Shown here: piece after piece, positions 22,770 to 34,535 of the stretch
Layout: each line of letters begins with the position of its first letter
Position numbering within the stretch: position 1 is the stretch's first letter
NCBI GenBank assembly: GCA_963580455.1
Contig: OY756958.1
Coordinates: 21,650,501 to 21,714,500, forward strand
Reading direction: 5' to 3'
Origin: Euonymus europaeus
Taxonomy: Eukaryota; Streptophyta; Magnoliopsida; Celastrales; Celastraceae
DNA: 64,000 nt
Translations under genes and position numbers: made by a program
Notes under the pieces: generated by a model
Told to the model about the DNA's origin: nothing
Seen by the model: only the letters and a program-made list of their open reading frames with translations
Databases searched by the model: none

Positions 22770-24140
22770 ATGGGTTCTCCACCAGATACAAGCAAGACCA
22801 TAAAGATGGAACGCTACAATAGTTATGTTCGAAGAATTAACAGTACTAAGCTCTTAAACGCTTCCTCCAAGCTTCTCTTCCGTGCCACCCTTCTCATTGC
22901 GCTTGTTTTGATTCTCTTTTTCACCCTAAACTACCCTCCTCTTTCTTCTGATTATTCCCATCATGCCCCTACTATCCACCGTCACAGCTTCCTCTCCACT
23001 ACTGCTGATTTCTTCGGCGGCGCTTCCTGGGAGAAGCAGGTTCGCCACTCCGCCACCCCTCGCCGACCCAACGGCTTCTCCGTCTTGGTCACCGGAGCTG
23101 CTGGATTCGTCGGCTCCCACTGCTCACTCGCCCTCAAAAAGCGCGGTGACGGAGTTCTCGGATTGGATAATTTCAACACCTACTACGACCCTTCCTTGAA
23201 ACGCGACCGACAGGGACTTCTAGCTAAGCATCAGATTTTCATCGTCGAAGGAGACTTAAACGACGCCGCTTTGTTGACCAAGCTGTTCGATGTTGTTCCA
23301 TTCACTCACGTGCTCCACCTGGCGGCACAGGCGGGGGTGCGGTACGCAATGCAGAATCCGCAGTCCTATGTGAGCTCCAACATTGCTGGCTTCGTGAACC
23401 TTCTAGAGGTTTGCAAATCGGCTAATCCACAGCCGGCGGTTGTGTGGGCCTCGTCGAGCTCTGTTTACGGACTGAACAGAGAGAATCCGTTCTCCGAATT
23501 GCACAGGACGGACCAGCCAGCGAGCCTGTACGCTGCCACCAAAAAGGCCGGAGAAGAACTCGCACACACTTACAACCATATTTACGGTCTCTCACTCACA
23601 GGATTGAGATTCTTCACTGTGTACGGTCCATGGGGGAGGCCGGACATGGCTTACTTCTTCTTCACGAAAGATATTCTGCAAGGCAAGACAATTGACATAT
23701 ACCGGACGCAGGATGAGAAGGAGGTGGCGCGTGACTTCACGTACATCGATGACGTGGTGAAAGGCTGCGTAGGAGCGCTGGACACGGCGGAGAAGAGCAC
23801 CGGAAGCGGAGGCAAGAAGAGAGGGCCCGCGCAGCTTCGAATCTACAATTTGGGGAACACGTCGCCGGTTCCGGTGGGGAGATTGGTGTCTATATTGGAA
23901 GGTTTGTTGAGCACGAAAGCGAAGAAGCATGTGGTTAAGATGCCCAGAAACGGCGACGTTCCGTATACACACGCTAATGTTACACTGGCTCACAGGGATT
24001 TTGGGTACAAGCCAACCACCGATCTCTCCACTGGACTGAGGAAGTTTGTCAAGTGGTATGTAAGTTATTATGGTATTCAAACGAGGGTAAAGAAGGAAAT
24101 TGGAGTCAACAGCGAGCATCCCAAGGGATCTGCTGCTTAA
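22770..24140 (+). CDS. GAE6: UDP-glucuronate 4-epimerase, Golgi type II membrane protein
   Basis: This enzyme converts UDP-glucuronate to UDP-galacturonate, the precursor of pectin. It is a single exon of 456 residues, normal for the family, which is typically intronless. The N-terminus (MGSPPDTSKTIKMERYNSY) is the conserved cytosolic tail. One membrane anchor spans about residues 36-53 (ATLLIALVLILFF), and a stem follows. The extended short-chain dehydrogenase domain starts near 104 with the NAD-binding motif VTGAAGFVGSH (Gly109, 112, 115). The catalytic set is Ser229-231 (WASSSSVYG), Tyr254 and Lys258 (LYAATKK). Typical blocks GLRFFTVYGPWGRPDMAYF, VARDFTYIDD, YNLGNTSPVPV and MPRNGDVPYTHAN follow. 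The symbol refers to the nearest-looking Arabidopsis form and could be GAE1 instead. A CT tract and TATA box lie upstream. Confidence 0.95.
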   Translation: MGSPPDTSKTIKMERYNSYVRRINSTKLLNASSKLLFRATLLIALVLILFFTLNYPPLSSDYSHHAPTIHRHSFLSTTADFFGGASWEKQVRHSATPRRPNGFSVLVTGAAGFVGSHCSLALKKRGDGVLGLDNFNTYYDPSLKRDRQGLLAKHQIFIVEGDLNDAALLTKLFDVVPFTHVLHLAAQAGVRYAMQNPQSYVSSNIAGFVNLLEVCKSANPQPAVVWASSSSVYGLNRENPFSELHRTDQPASLYAATKKAGEELAHTYNHIYGLSLTGLRFFTVYGPWGRPDMAYFFFTKDILQGKTIDIYRTQDEKEVARDFTYIDDVVKGCVGALDTAEKSTGSGGKKRGPAQLRIYNLGNTSPVPVGRLVSILEGLLSTKAKKHVVKMPRNGDVPYTHANVTLAHRDFGYKPTTDLSTGLRKFVKWYVSYYGIQTRVKKEIGVNSEHPKGSAA

Positions 24141-26183
24141 TCTCCTCGTCGACAACAAAATCACATGGTTGGCTTTTTTTTTCTTTCCCTTTTTGTTGTT
24201 GATGATCAAATTAGTTGTTTCTGATTTTAATTATTGTTGTGGTCTTGGTTGTACTGGATTAAAGTTGGTCTGGTGCAATTGTTGTTGTTGAAGATAGCCT
24301 ATAGAGATACATATATATTGGATATATAGAAGAAGAAGATAAATGTGAATGGAAGAAAAACAGAAAAGGAAATGAGGGAGAAGATGTGTAGATCTGTGGC
24401 CCGTGGGTGTAATAATTTAGGGTGGGGTCTGCCAGAAAGGGTGCAGACCTCAGGCGTTGGATTCATGTGTGATTGAACAACAATGATGAAATCAAGATTC
24501 TTGTTTACTGCATAATTTTTTCTTTCCTTTTGCTTTTACATCTCTCTCTCTATCTATATATATATTATGTGTGTATATATGTATATGCATAGTGATGTTG
24601 ATAGTATAATCTGATCCAGTTTTTATGATTTGCTGCAAGTTGCATGAAATGGATCAGTATTTGGTTTAGAGAGAGAGAGAGATGTCACTGGATCTGTTAC
24701 TGTAATTTGGAACTTATAAGTGGCATGGGAAAGGTGTAGATAATCTTATGCAATTGCAAAGTGTCCATTTTGTAACAACAAAACAATATAGATATGAAGA
24801 ATGTGTTCACTATTTTGTTCTTGGAATGAAGACATAATAAAAAAAGATCCTTTTGATATATGCTTAAATACACATGTTACATGTTAAGAAATTCTGCAGT
24901 CAATAATAAGAATAGAGAAAATGAACTCTTGCACAAATTTAATTGTATAAAAAACAAATATTCTACTCATTAGTTAAGCACAATTTTTTAGCAGGTTCCT
25001 CTGGACGCATATTAAGAAAATCCATAAGAAATATAACTCCTCCAAAGCTGTAGTCTAGTTTCCCTTTTAGTTTCCCTGGCATCTCTTGCTTTTTTGTTTG
25101 GACAATGCTAGTCGCTAGATTTATCCCCTTCTTGCTTCAGACAGTTTTCTCGCTGGAAGGCATAAACACATCCTGGCCATCCTCTAGTCTACAAATCATA
25201 GTTATCAGGAACTCGGTATGCTCAACGCGTGGTACGGATATGAGATCATGATACATCACTTGATTAATTTGGCATGTTGAGGATGGGATTAATTGATACA
25301 GTAGTTGAAAATGTGATATGATCTGAAGAGTTATTCGGACCACAACAAGAGCAATTGTGGACTCATAAAGAACAACACCTCCTTGATATTAATTACAAGA
25401 GCCATTACAAGCACTTACATAATTGAGTCAATATGACAATTGCATTTTTGTTAGGAAGCAGAGAATTACTGAGACTGTTGGAATGCCAATAGATATTAGA
25501 GTATTAATTGAATACAATGTCTCAAGTCTCAACAAGTAAATCAAAAGAAAAAAAGAATTAAACTTACATCTTTGTTCATCCTACTTCATCCACACATGCT
25601 TTTGGGGACAGTCATATGTAAGAAAATCTAATCCAAACAACTTGTAAATGTATTGTCGGTTTTGAATTAAGACTTACCCTTTCCCCCCTAAAAGAAACGA
25701 TCTACTATTGTGAGATGTAGGTGCTGAATCTTATCTTATAAAATATTTTAGTTTCTCTCAATTTTTCAATGTGAAACATTTTATCTTAACACGATATTTA
25801 GATCAAACAGAATATAGTACTCTTTATGATTTGTATTTTCACTGTATATTGATCCGTATGGGTTGACATTAGCATTTATTTTTGGGGTAACTATATTTTG
25901 TGGATTGTGTCATGCATCTCTTTGATTAGAAATGGACAAAATTATAATAAAAAAGACATATTTAAAAGATATTTTTAGATGGAAAAGAACATCATCAAAT
26001 AAGAAAGAGAAAAGAAATATTGAAAAACACAAAGGAATATATAGGAAATGAGATTGGGGAATGGGGATAGAACTATACAAGTTGTGTGGAAGACAGTTGG
26101 GAATGATATTGATAGGAAGGCAGGAGCATATTTAAGTGGACATTGAACTTTGAATTTTGAGTAGAAGAAAAATTAAAATTAAA

Positions 26184-26184
<1 letters not shown>
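24141..26184. other. epimerase 3' region and intergenic DNA
   Basis: It contains the 3' UTR (a T-rich stretch, then short CT and GA microsatellites near 24541-24555 and 24670-24683). No further gene is supported; the 68-residue minus-strand open frame at 25137-25343 has no recognisable domain. Confidence 0.45.

Positions 26185-26215
<31 letters not shown>
26185..26215. repeat. (AAT)n/(ATT)n inverted microsatellite
   Basis: About five aat units run directly into five att units, forming a small self-complementary AT hairpin. Confidence 0.85.
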
Positions 26216-27052
26216 GTTAAAGTTTGCGCGTGAAAGCGCACATGGGTAACATGTTTGGTTTTTTGTCTTTAGTTGTGCTGTGCACCTGTTTCCTCTTCAG
26301 CTATCGTTGCAGGTATGCAATCATGCACTACAGACGAACCCGAAGACATATTTTTCCAACTTCACTCAAATCTTTACGAGATATTTGGTACATAATTCAA
26401 CGATCGTACATGTGAGTCTAGAGCCTGTTGAATGAAAGGGCTTGAAAGTGGTATTGAATAATATACGAAAATATATATTTTTATTGATGTGATTATACTG
26501 GATATGCATTTTGTTATTTGGATGAGTATGTGACTTACTCTTCGCAAAAGATGTGAAATTCAATATTAAGTTTTGTGTAATTTTGTTGAAAAATGAATGT
26601 GGGATACTTGACATTTAGAGATTTTTTTAATGAAAAATATAAATATTTGTGTTTTGCTGATGTGATTATATTAAAATAAATATTTTGACTTTTAGTACAT
26701 TAAAAACGAGACACAATTAAGAAAATGAAAAAATTGGAGGGTGTGTTGCAGTGCAATTGCTTAAGTTTCTAATTTTTAGAACATTGCTATAGACAAAAAT
26801 CAAGATGTGTTTAATCAAGTCGCCTATTGACTTAATTGATTTTTGTAATGCAATGTCAATATTGAAAAACACATATTTTGTACATAATAGTTTATGATCC
26901 ATAAATTAATGTAGATTCCTATAGTAGTGGACGTGCTAACCATCTCATATGTTATGATCAAATTATTAAAAAAAATGGGGATCGTTTTGACTTTTAATGG
27001 TCAATAGACTTGATTCCCCTACATAATGAATTATTGTTACTTTCAATATATA
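26216..27052. other. AT-rich intergenic DNA
   Basis: No gene is supported. Part of it (26420-26770) contains phrases such as ttgatgtgattatact and gtgttttgctgatgtgatt. These resemble the Tourist-like MITE at 30167-30554, so this may be a decayed relative. Confidence 0.35.
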
Positions 27053-27471
27053 GGGTGCGTTTGAATTATCATTTGAAATTTAACATTTTAGGTAGCATAT
27101 ATGTTGTTTCAAATATTGACATTTATGTGATTTAATATTGTCTATGTTTGAATTATTTTCCATTGGTAGCATGTATGCTATTTAAAATGTTATGACAAAT
27201 TACATAAAAATGGTATTCATTAGGTGAAAGATATAACAGAATAGGGTTTTTGAAGTCATTAAGATAATTTTATAATTTGATGAAAAGTATAGAATATAAC
27301 TGTCTTTTATAGCAAAAATGCTACTAAAATGTTACAAAAACTAACATCGTGAAACCAAACCGAAAATGCTTCACAAAATGCTACTCAAAATGGGCGTTTA
27401 GTTTTAATAATTTTAAGTAGCATACAACATTTTGGGTAGTTTTATGCTACTTAAAAAACTAATCCAAACGG
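27053..27471. mobile_element. MITE with imperfect inverted ends
   Basis: The left end (ggtgcgtttgaattatc, then ttttaggtagcatat) is mirrored at the right end (atgctacttaaaaaactaatccaaacgg). Both subterminal regions repeat the phrase tagcat near an AAAATG/CATTTT core. The target duplication is unclear, so boundaries are approximate. Confidence 0.5.
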
Positions 27472-27642
27472 GATAATAAAAAAAATCAAATTAAGGCCGG
27501 TGAATTAATAATTCCCAAAATAGAATATAGATTCATTTGGAGGAGAATTTCTATTTATTTTAAAATTAGGTCAAATAAATTTGAGAAAGAAAAATCAGGC
27601 GAATTCATGAAATTTATATTTTTATACTGAGATGGTTATGTC

Positions 27643-27887
27643 AACTTCAAAATATATTGTTCATTGCATGCTTTTCTCAATTTGTTGACTTGAGTGAATT
27701 ATGGTTACATGTTATTATGTTTAGTCTTTATCAGGTCTGGTTTTTCCGGATATTGACATTCGAAGCCTAGGCTTTGTATTGTATGGTGGTTACTAGTTTA
27801 ACCCCATGTGTGAGTCGTTTTTTACTTACATTCTTTAATGCATGAGGTCTTTCAGTTCAAAAAAAAAAAGAAACTTCAAAATATATT
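27643..27887 (+). mobile_element. poly(A)-tailed retroposon with 16-bp target duplication
   Basis: The 213-bp body (27659-27871) ends in an A-rich tail (ttcaaaaaaaaaaagaa). It is flanked by perfect direct repeats aacttcaaaatatatt at 27643-27658 and 27872-27887. This is the signature of target-primed reverse transcription. The body reads like the 3' end of a LINE or a SINE, with no clear tRNA-type promoter boxes, so a 5'-truncated LINE is the better guess. Confidence 0.75.
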
Positions 27888-28045
27888 TAATTATGTAGTA
27901 AAAATATAGGAAATGCCAGACTATCCGAATAAAAAAGGGAATATTAATAATATTTCAATTTGGAGGAGAGATTCTGGCATCAATTCTGACTTTAAAGTCC
28001 TAATTAAAGTTACAGAGGAATATGTGGATGAGTTGTTAATACCCA

Positions 28046-28083
<38 letters not shown>

Positions 28084-28539
28084 GGCTATATACTCGTTTT
28101 CTAGCTGACTTTCAAGTTTTAAAAAACAAAGGCTTGATGAAGCTAGTAAGTTATTAATTTGCTTTATCAGGAAAAGTTGGTCAACAAATCACTAAAATGC
28201 CTTCCCAATTAGTTAATAAACGGGTATTTCTCTATATTTTTGGTTAGCAAATGACTAAAATACCCTCCCCAGCAGTTATTTAGAGGAGTATTTTTTTTGT
28301 TTTTTAATCATAAAAGTTAAAACATCAATTGAAATGTCAAAATACACTAGCTCTCCAACAACTAGTTTAAGGGGTATATTTGTCAATTGCACTAATTGAT
28401 GTTTAAAGTTTTGACACAATAGAGGGATCAAAATACACTTATCAACATAAAAAAAAGGATAGTTTTTGAGGACATTTTTGCCCTCACAATTAATCACCTC
28501 ATTACCTCTATAAATAATTAAAAATGAGACCAATCGATA
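27888..28539. other. AT-rich intergenic DNA with (AT)n microsatellite
   Basis: A 32-bp pure AT repeat lies at 28049-28080. Apart from it there is no recognisable structure and no gene. Confidence 0.5.
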
Positions 28540-28719
28540 AATTATTGAATAGTCCGGACATATATCTCATGTGACACACTTAATGGTGTGATTAACATCA
28601 AAATATGTTATTTCTCATACTTTTTGATTGACATCATTCTCATGTGAATGTTATCCACACCCACACCCACACCCTTCGGTGTGTCATATAAAAATGCACC
28701 CGAATCATGGAATAATTAC
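28540..28719. mobile_element. small foldback MITE, copy 1
   Basis: The left half (attattgaatagtccgga, then catgtgacacac) is mirrored by the right half (ggtgtgtcatataaaaatgc, then cgaatcatggaataattac). A second copy lies at 42728-42884. The loop carries a short (cacacc)n run. It is non-coding. Confidence 0.6.
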
Positions 28720-30163
28720 TCGACGATACCCTACAACGTACACGGTTTCTTACAACAACTCTACAATCTCTCACAAGTCTCTTATTTCTAAGGGATGGGA
28801 AGAGCTGAAATTATTTCATGCAATACTATTACATTTTCACCCTTGATTCAAATCATGGTAGTATATGACAACACTACCACCAATGCATTCAATGGGGGTG
28901 ATGTGATGGTATTACATGGAATCATTCCAACAAATCCATTTCCTATTTCTATCCACCATTCCATGTCGACGTAGCAGAAGGCAGTGGGCTAGCACGAGTG
29001 GAACCAGGAGAAAAACAAGTTTGAAATTTACTACATACCTGATTAATTAGCCACAAAGACAATAAACAGCAGACCAAGTGCAAGGTGGATTCGTCCTCAT
29101 TGCCATATGGAGAGTACACTGTATTCCACGATCCCTCGGGTTGGATTGGAAAATGTTGGAAGACAGTTATGACAAAGTATCTAAACAATTAAAAACCTTA
29201 ATTTTGAAATTAACGTATTCTGTCCTTAATACTGGTATATAAGTTCATTATCTTTTTCTTCAAACTTCCAACTCACTCGGAGAATACTACTGAACATAAG
29301 GTTTTATATATATATAAGAAGCGACAAAGAAGAGAAAAGTGGGGTTTAGTTTGTTCGTTTGTTTGTGTAAGATGTAATAAGAAGTAATCAAGACTTTAAC
29401 AACAGCCATTGCGTTCACAACCACTTGTCTTCAATCTAATGACCCACACCTTCAGCCGCTTTACCGACACTAATAAATAATTAGATCTACTTATACATGT
29501 GCTTCTACTTTCTTTGTTCTTTTTTTTCCTTCCTAGCCTTATAACTTCTTAGAGACGAGTAAAGCGAGTTTGGTATAATTTTCGCTTGGCTTGACCTATT
29601 GACTTGAGTCTAGACAAAAAAGATGGACCTCATGCATCAGAGCTTAGACCATCCTGGCATTCGAATTATTGCTTTTTTCAAACTTGGACTATCATTCGAT
29701 CATCTCTAACCACGACACGTCAATTGCATTTGATACATCAAAGGTCCCTCAAAAAAAAACTATATGTTAGGTCCATTTGTATTTTGAATTCTCCATTAAG
29801 GCCTCGCTTAGCATTTTATAAAGGATGGATTGGGTTGCGAGATATACGCGAACTCATTAAAATGAGAGATTCAAATTTAGTGTGTTGAAAAAATCCCTCC
29901 GAACCCCACCCATAATTTTTAACAAATAAGAGTTGCGGGAATTTGTTACCAAACCTACCCCTCCCCCACTAAAATGCCAAGTAAAGCCCAAATCTTTAAA
30001 AAAAAATTGGATAAAAAATTATTATATAAAACGTGGTTTAAAATGTCAGACAGATCAATTCTGCACATCTGTCTTGTTTCAGCTTTAGAGATCTTTCATT
30101 AGGCTCATTAAGACTCATTGGCTTTATTGGGCTTCCTCAGGTTCATGAATTGGGCTTATTCTT
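28720..30163. other. intergenic DNA, nothing recognised
   Basis: No gene is supported. The open frames on both strands (for example minus 28949-29188) are short and without domains. Confidence 0.4.
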
Positions 30164-30166
30164 TTA

Positions 30167-30554
30167 GGGCGCTTGCAATGGTGCCAAGTTAATGGGCCAA
30201 CAAAGTTATTGTGTTTTGCTGATGTGGCTGTATTGAAAAATATGTTTTGTTGATGTGGTTGTATTGAGATATGTATTTTGGTGATGTAGATGATAATGTG
30301 GCTTGACTTTTTGTAATAAAGGTGGGACCCAGCCTTGATTTTGGTGTAAATTTGATGGGGATAATATGAAGGATAGGAAAATAGTTGGGTTGGATAATGA
30401 TTTTGTATTGGAAGATGCGTTTTGCTGATGTGGCAGTATTGGAATATGTGTTATGCTGATTTAATTGTATTGAGAGTTGTGTTTTTATGAGATAAATGTG
30501 GGACCCAAAAACAAAATTGTTGGGCCATTACAATTGCAATCATTGTGGTTGCCC
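30167..30554. mobile_element. Tourist/PIF-Harbinger-like MITE
   Basis: A 388-bp element is flanked by the 3-bp duplication tta (30164-30166 and 30555-30557). Its inverted ends begin GGGC: left gggcgcttgcaatgg, right reversed gggcaaccacaatg. The interior repeats the phrase ttttgctgatgtgg several times. The TTA target and GGG ends fit the PIF/Harbinger superfamily. Confidence 0.7.
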
Positions 30555-30849
30555 TTAGCTTTTTCTTCTTCTTTCATTTAGACAATAAATCAAGTGTTTT
30601 ATTCAAATACTGAATGGACTTACATAACCGTTGGTTACACAGATATATACACGCGCAAAGAACAAAGTGTGTTTGATTACATTTTTCAAAACTGTTTTTT
30701 GTTTTTGAAGATAAGAGAACTCTGTTAAAATTGAATTGAGTGCTCATGTTACTAGATTACTGTTGGGTTAATAAACGATATATATACCGTCCATTTCATA
30801 TTGTGACATGTGTAGAGTTCACCAGTCAATTTTTAGATGTGTCTACTTT

Positions 30850-30961
30850 TTAATTTTTTTAATAAAATTTAATTATTTATGAAATAACAGTTATGATCAT
30901 ATAATATTTTTTTTAATAAAATTTAATTATTTGTGAAATGACAGTTATGGCCATATAATAT
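30850..30961. repeat. 56-bp tandem duplication at the GUN1 fragment edge
   Basis: The unit (ttaataaaatttaattattt, then gaaat-acagttatg-ccatataatat) occurs twice in a row, about 30850-30905 and 30906-30961. The second copy abuts the broken end of the GUN1-like fragment and may mark the breakpoint. Confidence 0.7.
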
Positions 30962-31554
30962 CTACCAAGAATACTGATTGTTGCAGTCGCTAATTTCCCC
31001 TGTTCGTTCTTCCTTCTCTCCCTCTTCACCGCAAACTCAAAACATGGAACGGCTTTCACACATTCCCCGCGATTCCCAAGCTCCCGAAGCAGGAATGTAT
31101 AGTCATTGGACCCACAAAGTCTCGACTCAAAACCAAGAAGCAAAATTTTCAGGATTTTCTCGTCTTTTTCGTATTGAATCACCTGCTGAAGAGCCTCCTC
31201 TGCCACAGAACTATGTCGGCTACCCATATTAGTCTTGGGTCACCCAAAATGCATCTTGGAGACAAACCGTGTTGATCGGCGACGTGAAAAGTTTGCACCG
31301 AGCTCGGATTTCGGAGAAGAAAGAGGAGGGAATCCAGCTGTAGGGGCGACGGTGGTGGCTGTGGCAGGTTTGGCAACATTGCGAGCAGAGGATGAAGGTG
31401 GTTTGGAGAGAGAGACCTTTTGGGCAGTCCAACGGTGTGAATGGTGGAGGTGATTCTGATGGTGTATCTTCTGCAGTTGGGGGTTTCGTGGGCATTGGTG
31501 GTTCGGGTAAGGCTTGGTGGCTGTGATTGAACAGTGCATCGACGTTGACGCCAT
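30962..31554 (-). pseudogene. GUN1: truncated GUN1-like PPR gene fragment
   Basis: Read from 31554 downwards, the frame gives the N-terminus typical of GUN1 (GENOMES UNCOUPLED 1), a chloroplast pentatricopeptide/SMR protein in retrograde signalling: MASTSMHC, then RWTAQKVSLSKPPS, RRSTRFVSKMHFG, then after one stop [41 protein letters not shown] and [16 protein letters not shown]. The stop (TGA, 31240-31242) stands where Arg is expected, a single CGA-to-TGA change, and the frame continues unchanged. Similarity ends at ISILGR near 30962, before the PPR array. Only about 190 of some 900 residues remain, so this is a duplicated 5' piece. A CT-rich leader-like stretch precedes it and a solo LTR lies about 100 bp upstream. 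Confidence 0.85.
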
Positions 31555-31658
31555 TCAATCAATCCAGTCTTGTTAAGCGATATAGAGAGAGAGAGGTCAC
31601 GTTTGGTATTGCTTGGATTTAGAGGAAGATGAACAAGAAGCCATTAGTGGTGGCAGAC

Positions 31659-34530
31659 TGTCGCAACCGGTTTTGCGAAAAAAGATTTTAATTATAATAA
31701 TAAAAGTCGCCATCAATTGAATATGTGCAATTGGTCACCATGAAAAAATATAATTTTGGTCTACGAAAAATACAGAAAAAAGGGTAAGCGAGTTTGTTGC
31801 GTATGGGGAAGGTGTGAGGCACCCCACAACGCCTATTTTAAAAACAGTTGCCAACTTAACTTTTATTATCCCATTAAATGTTTTTTTTTAATCGTAAAAA
31901 ATACTTATATAAGGTAAAATAATTATACATTATACAAGAAAAATTATATAGGATGAAAATAATCTTTAGAAAAAATATAATAGCTATATAGGATAAAATA
32001 ATTTAACCAAATATAAAGTTCCATTAAAATAAAATGAATTTATAAAATATATATGTAAATTATATTCAAATATAATAAAATAATTTTATAATATATATAA
32101 AAACTATATTAAAAGTCTTAATATTGAGGTTCATGAGATTTTTCCATCCAATGGTCAAATCTCTCAAGAAACACTCTCACCTCAAGAATTTATCCGATGG
32201 TGCATCCAATGCATTTCCCCAAATCGATTCCATCGTAGGTTAAAACTTTCGATATAATTTTTATGCATGAATAAAATATACCATATGTAAGTTTAAAATT
32301 AAATAATAAAATAAATAAAACAATAATAATGATGATAAATAAAATAATAGTGAGTAAAAAATATAAAGAATAGAAATAAAAATAGAACGAATATAAAATA
32401 ATAGTAATAATAATAATAATAGTAATAGTAATAGTAATAATAATAATAAATAAAGATAATAAAATAGTAAATAAAAAAACATAAAAATGAAAATAAGATA
32501 AAGATAACAAATAAGAAATAGATAAAATAAATAAAAATGAAATGAGAACAAAAAAAAAATGAAAATAAAATGAGTAAAAATAATAATAAAAATAAAATGT
32601 TGGGAACCGAGCTTTGTGGATTATACAATATTGAATTATCGCAAATCCCCTAATCAAACATATTAACAAATTAATTCATATAATTCATACATATAATCAC
32701 ATAACATGGAAAAACACATTTCAAGTAAAGCATATTATCAACAAATAACAAATAGCAAATAAAAAATTACACATTGAAGGGACTCGGTTCCCATTTTTTA
32801 TATTGATAACTCATCATCTCAACCATACTATTAAATTAGTATGATTGAGAAAATATGATTTATTATCGAAATAAAATTATTATATTGAAGGCTCCACGTT
32901 AGACTTCGTGAAACCCTTTTCCATCCAATGGTAAGGATTCCATAAAATCATTTCCTCAAGAATCCATTCGGGAGAGCATCCAATGCTTCCTCGTTGGTTC
33001 CGTCATCGGATATCGAATCACAACTGAAAGCTCAATACATTGATTCTTTTTTCTTAGCCCATATAACAATATAACAAAACAAATACAATACACATATATA
33101 CACACACATACGAGTGATACTTATATATTTTGTAACTGCACATACATTTATATAGATATAAACACAACAGCACCTATATATAATACACATATATATAAAC
33201 ACAGCAACACATATATGAGTGATAAATATATATAGAGACAGCAGCACCTATAAACATTACATATATGTATGCTCATTACACACACAGTGAACTCATAAAT
33301 ATACACATATATATACGACACGTATCAAACACAATATCACATATATAGAATCAACACGTATCACATATATAGAATCAACATATATCGCCGATATGTACAT
33401 ACATATATACCCAAAATAGTAGGCACAAAACATGGGCAGGATATCTGAGTCAGTGATGAAGAAATACCATGATGGTGGTATTTGAGAAACATTTCTCAAG
33501 AATAAAGGAGAGAGGTGTGAGAGTTCATGAGCCCAAAAAGTCCTCCCTTGAACCATGCATGCTTTGTTAGGAGGTGAAGATGAGTTCTACAGTTTGCTTG
33601 AGGAATAGTTGAGCGGCAGTACTTGGGGATAATAGTTTTGGATGATGCGAGACGCTGTGCAGTGAACACGACACCGATCAAGTAGTGGTGGTGAACGGCT
33701 ATGGAGGATTTTCGGGTATTTCTAGTGACAGGGAGGGTATAGCGAACACAAAGGAGAAATCAGATTTTGTGAGAAGATAATGTGGCCAGGCTATTTTATG
33801 AAGACAGAGCTTCGGCTAGGTAATGGGAATGAGAAAAAATGGAGAGCCAACCATCCCCCCTCTAACCTAAATCCTTCCTTCTCCTTATAACCTCTCAGAC
33901 TCTCTCCATCACTTTCCCTCAGATTGCTGGAAAATCTTCACTTTCCTAACATAACACCTAATCCTAAGCATCTTCCTCAAATAACTCATAAAATCCCTAA
34001 GTCTAAGGCTCCAAATCGCTCCCCCAATGTGAAACCTAAGATACTGCCCTCTTTTCTTTTCTTTTTTCCGGCGATTTTCTCCCCCTTTTCCGGTATCTCC
34101 TTCTCCCTCTTTCCTTTTCTACTCCTCCAACGGCGCCTCTGCATTTTCTCTTCTCTTTAGGTTAGGTAAGCTTTTCTTTGGGCCGGGCTAGCTTGGGTAA
34201 TGAAAGGCTTGAGTTTTTAATTGGGCTTGCTTAATGGTTCATATGTACGTAGTGGGCCAGATGCATGGATTAATTTTGCTAAGATTTAAACGGTTTATTG
34301 GGCCAGGCTTAACTCTCTTTTTTTTAACAAATAATTCAGATTTTTGGACCAAGCTTTAAACCAATGGATTGAGATTGAGCCTTTTACTTGCTTAGGCAAA
34401 TAAAATCTTATTTTGTATTAGGCTAATTATTGTAAATGGGATAATCTTGATCTCATAATTGGTGAAAATTAGAGGTTTCTTTTAAAATTTTCGAATCTTG
34501 TAATCTTGAACAAAAATTGGGGGTACAACA
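31659..34530 (+). repeat. 2.87-kb solo LTR of a long-LTR retrotransposon
   Basis: It begins TGTCGCAACCGG and ends GGTACAACA. It is flanked by the perfect 5-bp duplication cagac (31654-31658 and 34531-34535). There is no internal gag or pol, so this is a solo LTR. Near its start is gtatggggaaggtgtgaggc, then caccccacaacgcc, a block often seen in plant Tat/Ogre-type Ty3 LTRs. The middle is very AT-rich with TAA repeats (32400-32560). Two diverged copies of a ~130-bp block (ccatccaatgg ... caagaatt/caagaatc ... gcatccaatg) lie at 32110-32250 and 32885-33030. CT-rich sequence fills 33850-34160. The Tat/Ogre assignment is inference from length and motif. Confidence 0.85.
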
Positions 34531-34535
34531 CAGAC

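Noticed and set aside
22926..24209. Alternative frames on both strands within the epimerase gene
   Set aside because: They are shadows of the well-supported epimerase frame, produced by its GC-rich codons.
32190..32669. Open frames of 96-159 codons on the minus strand rich in Phe, Tyr, Ile and Leu
   Set aside because: They translate AT-rich TAA repeats inside the solo LTR and have no protein character beyond low complexity.
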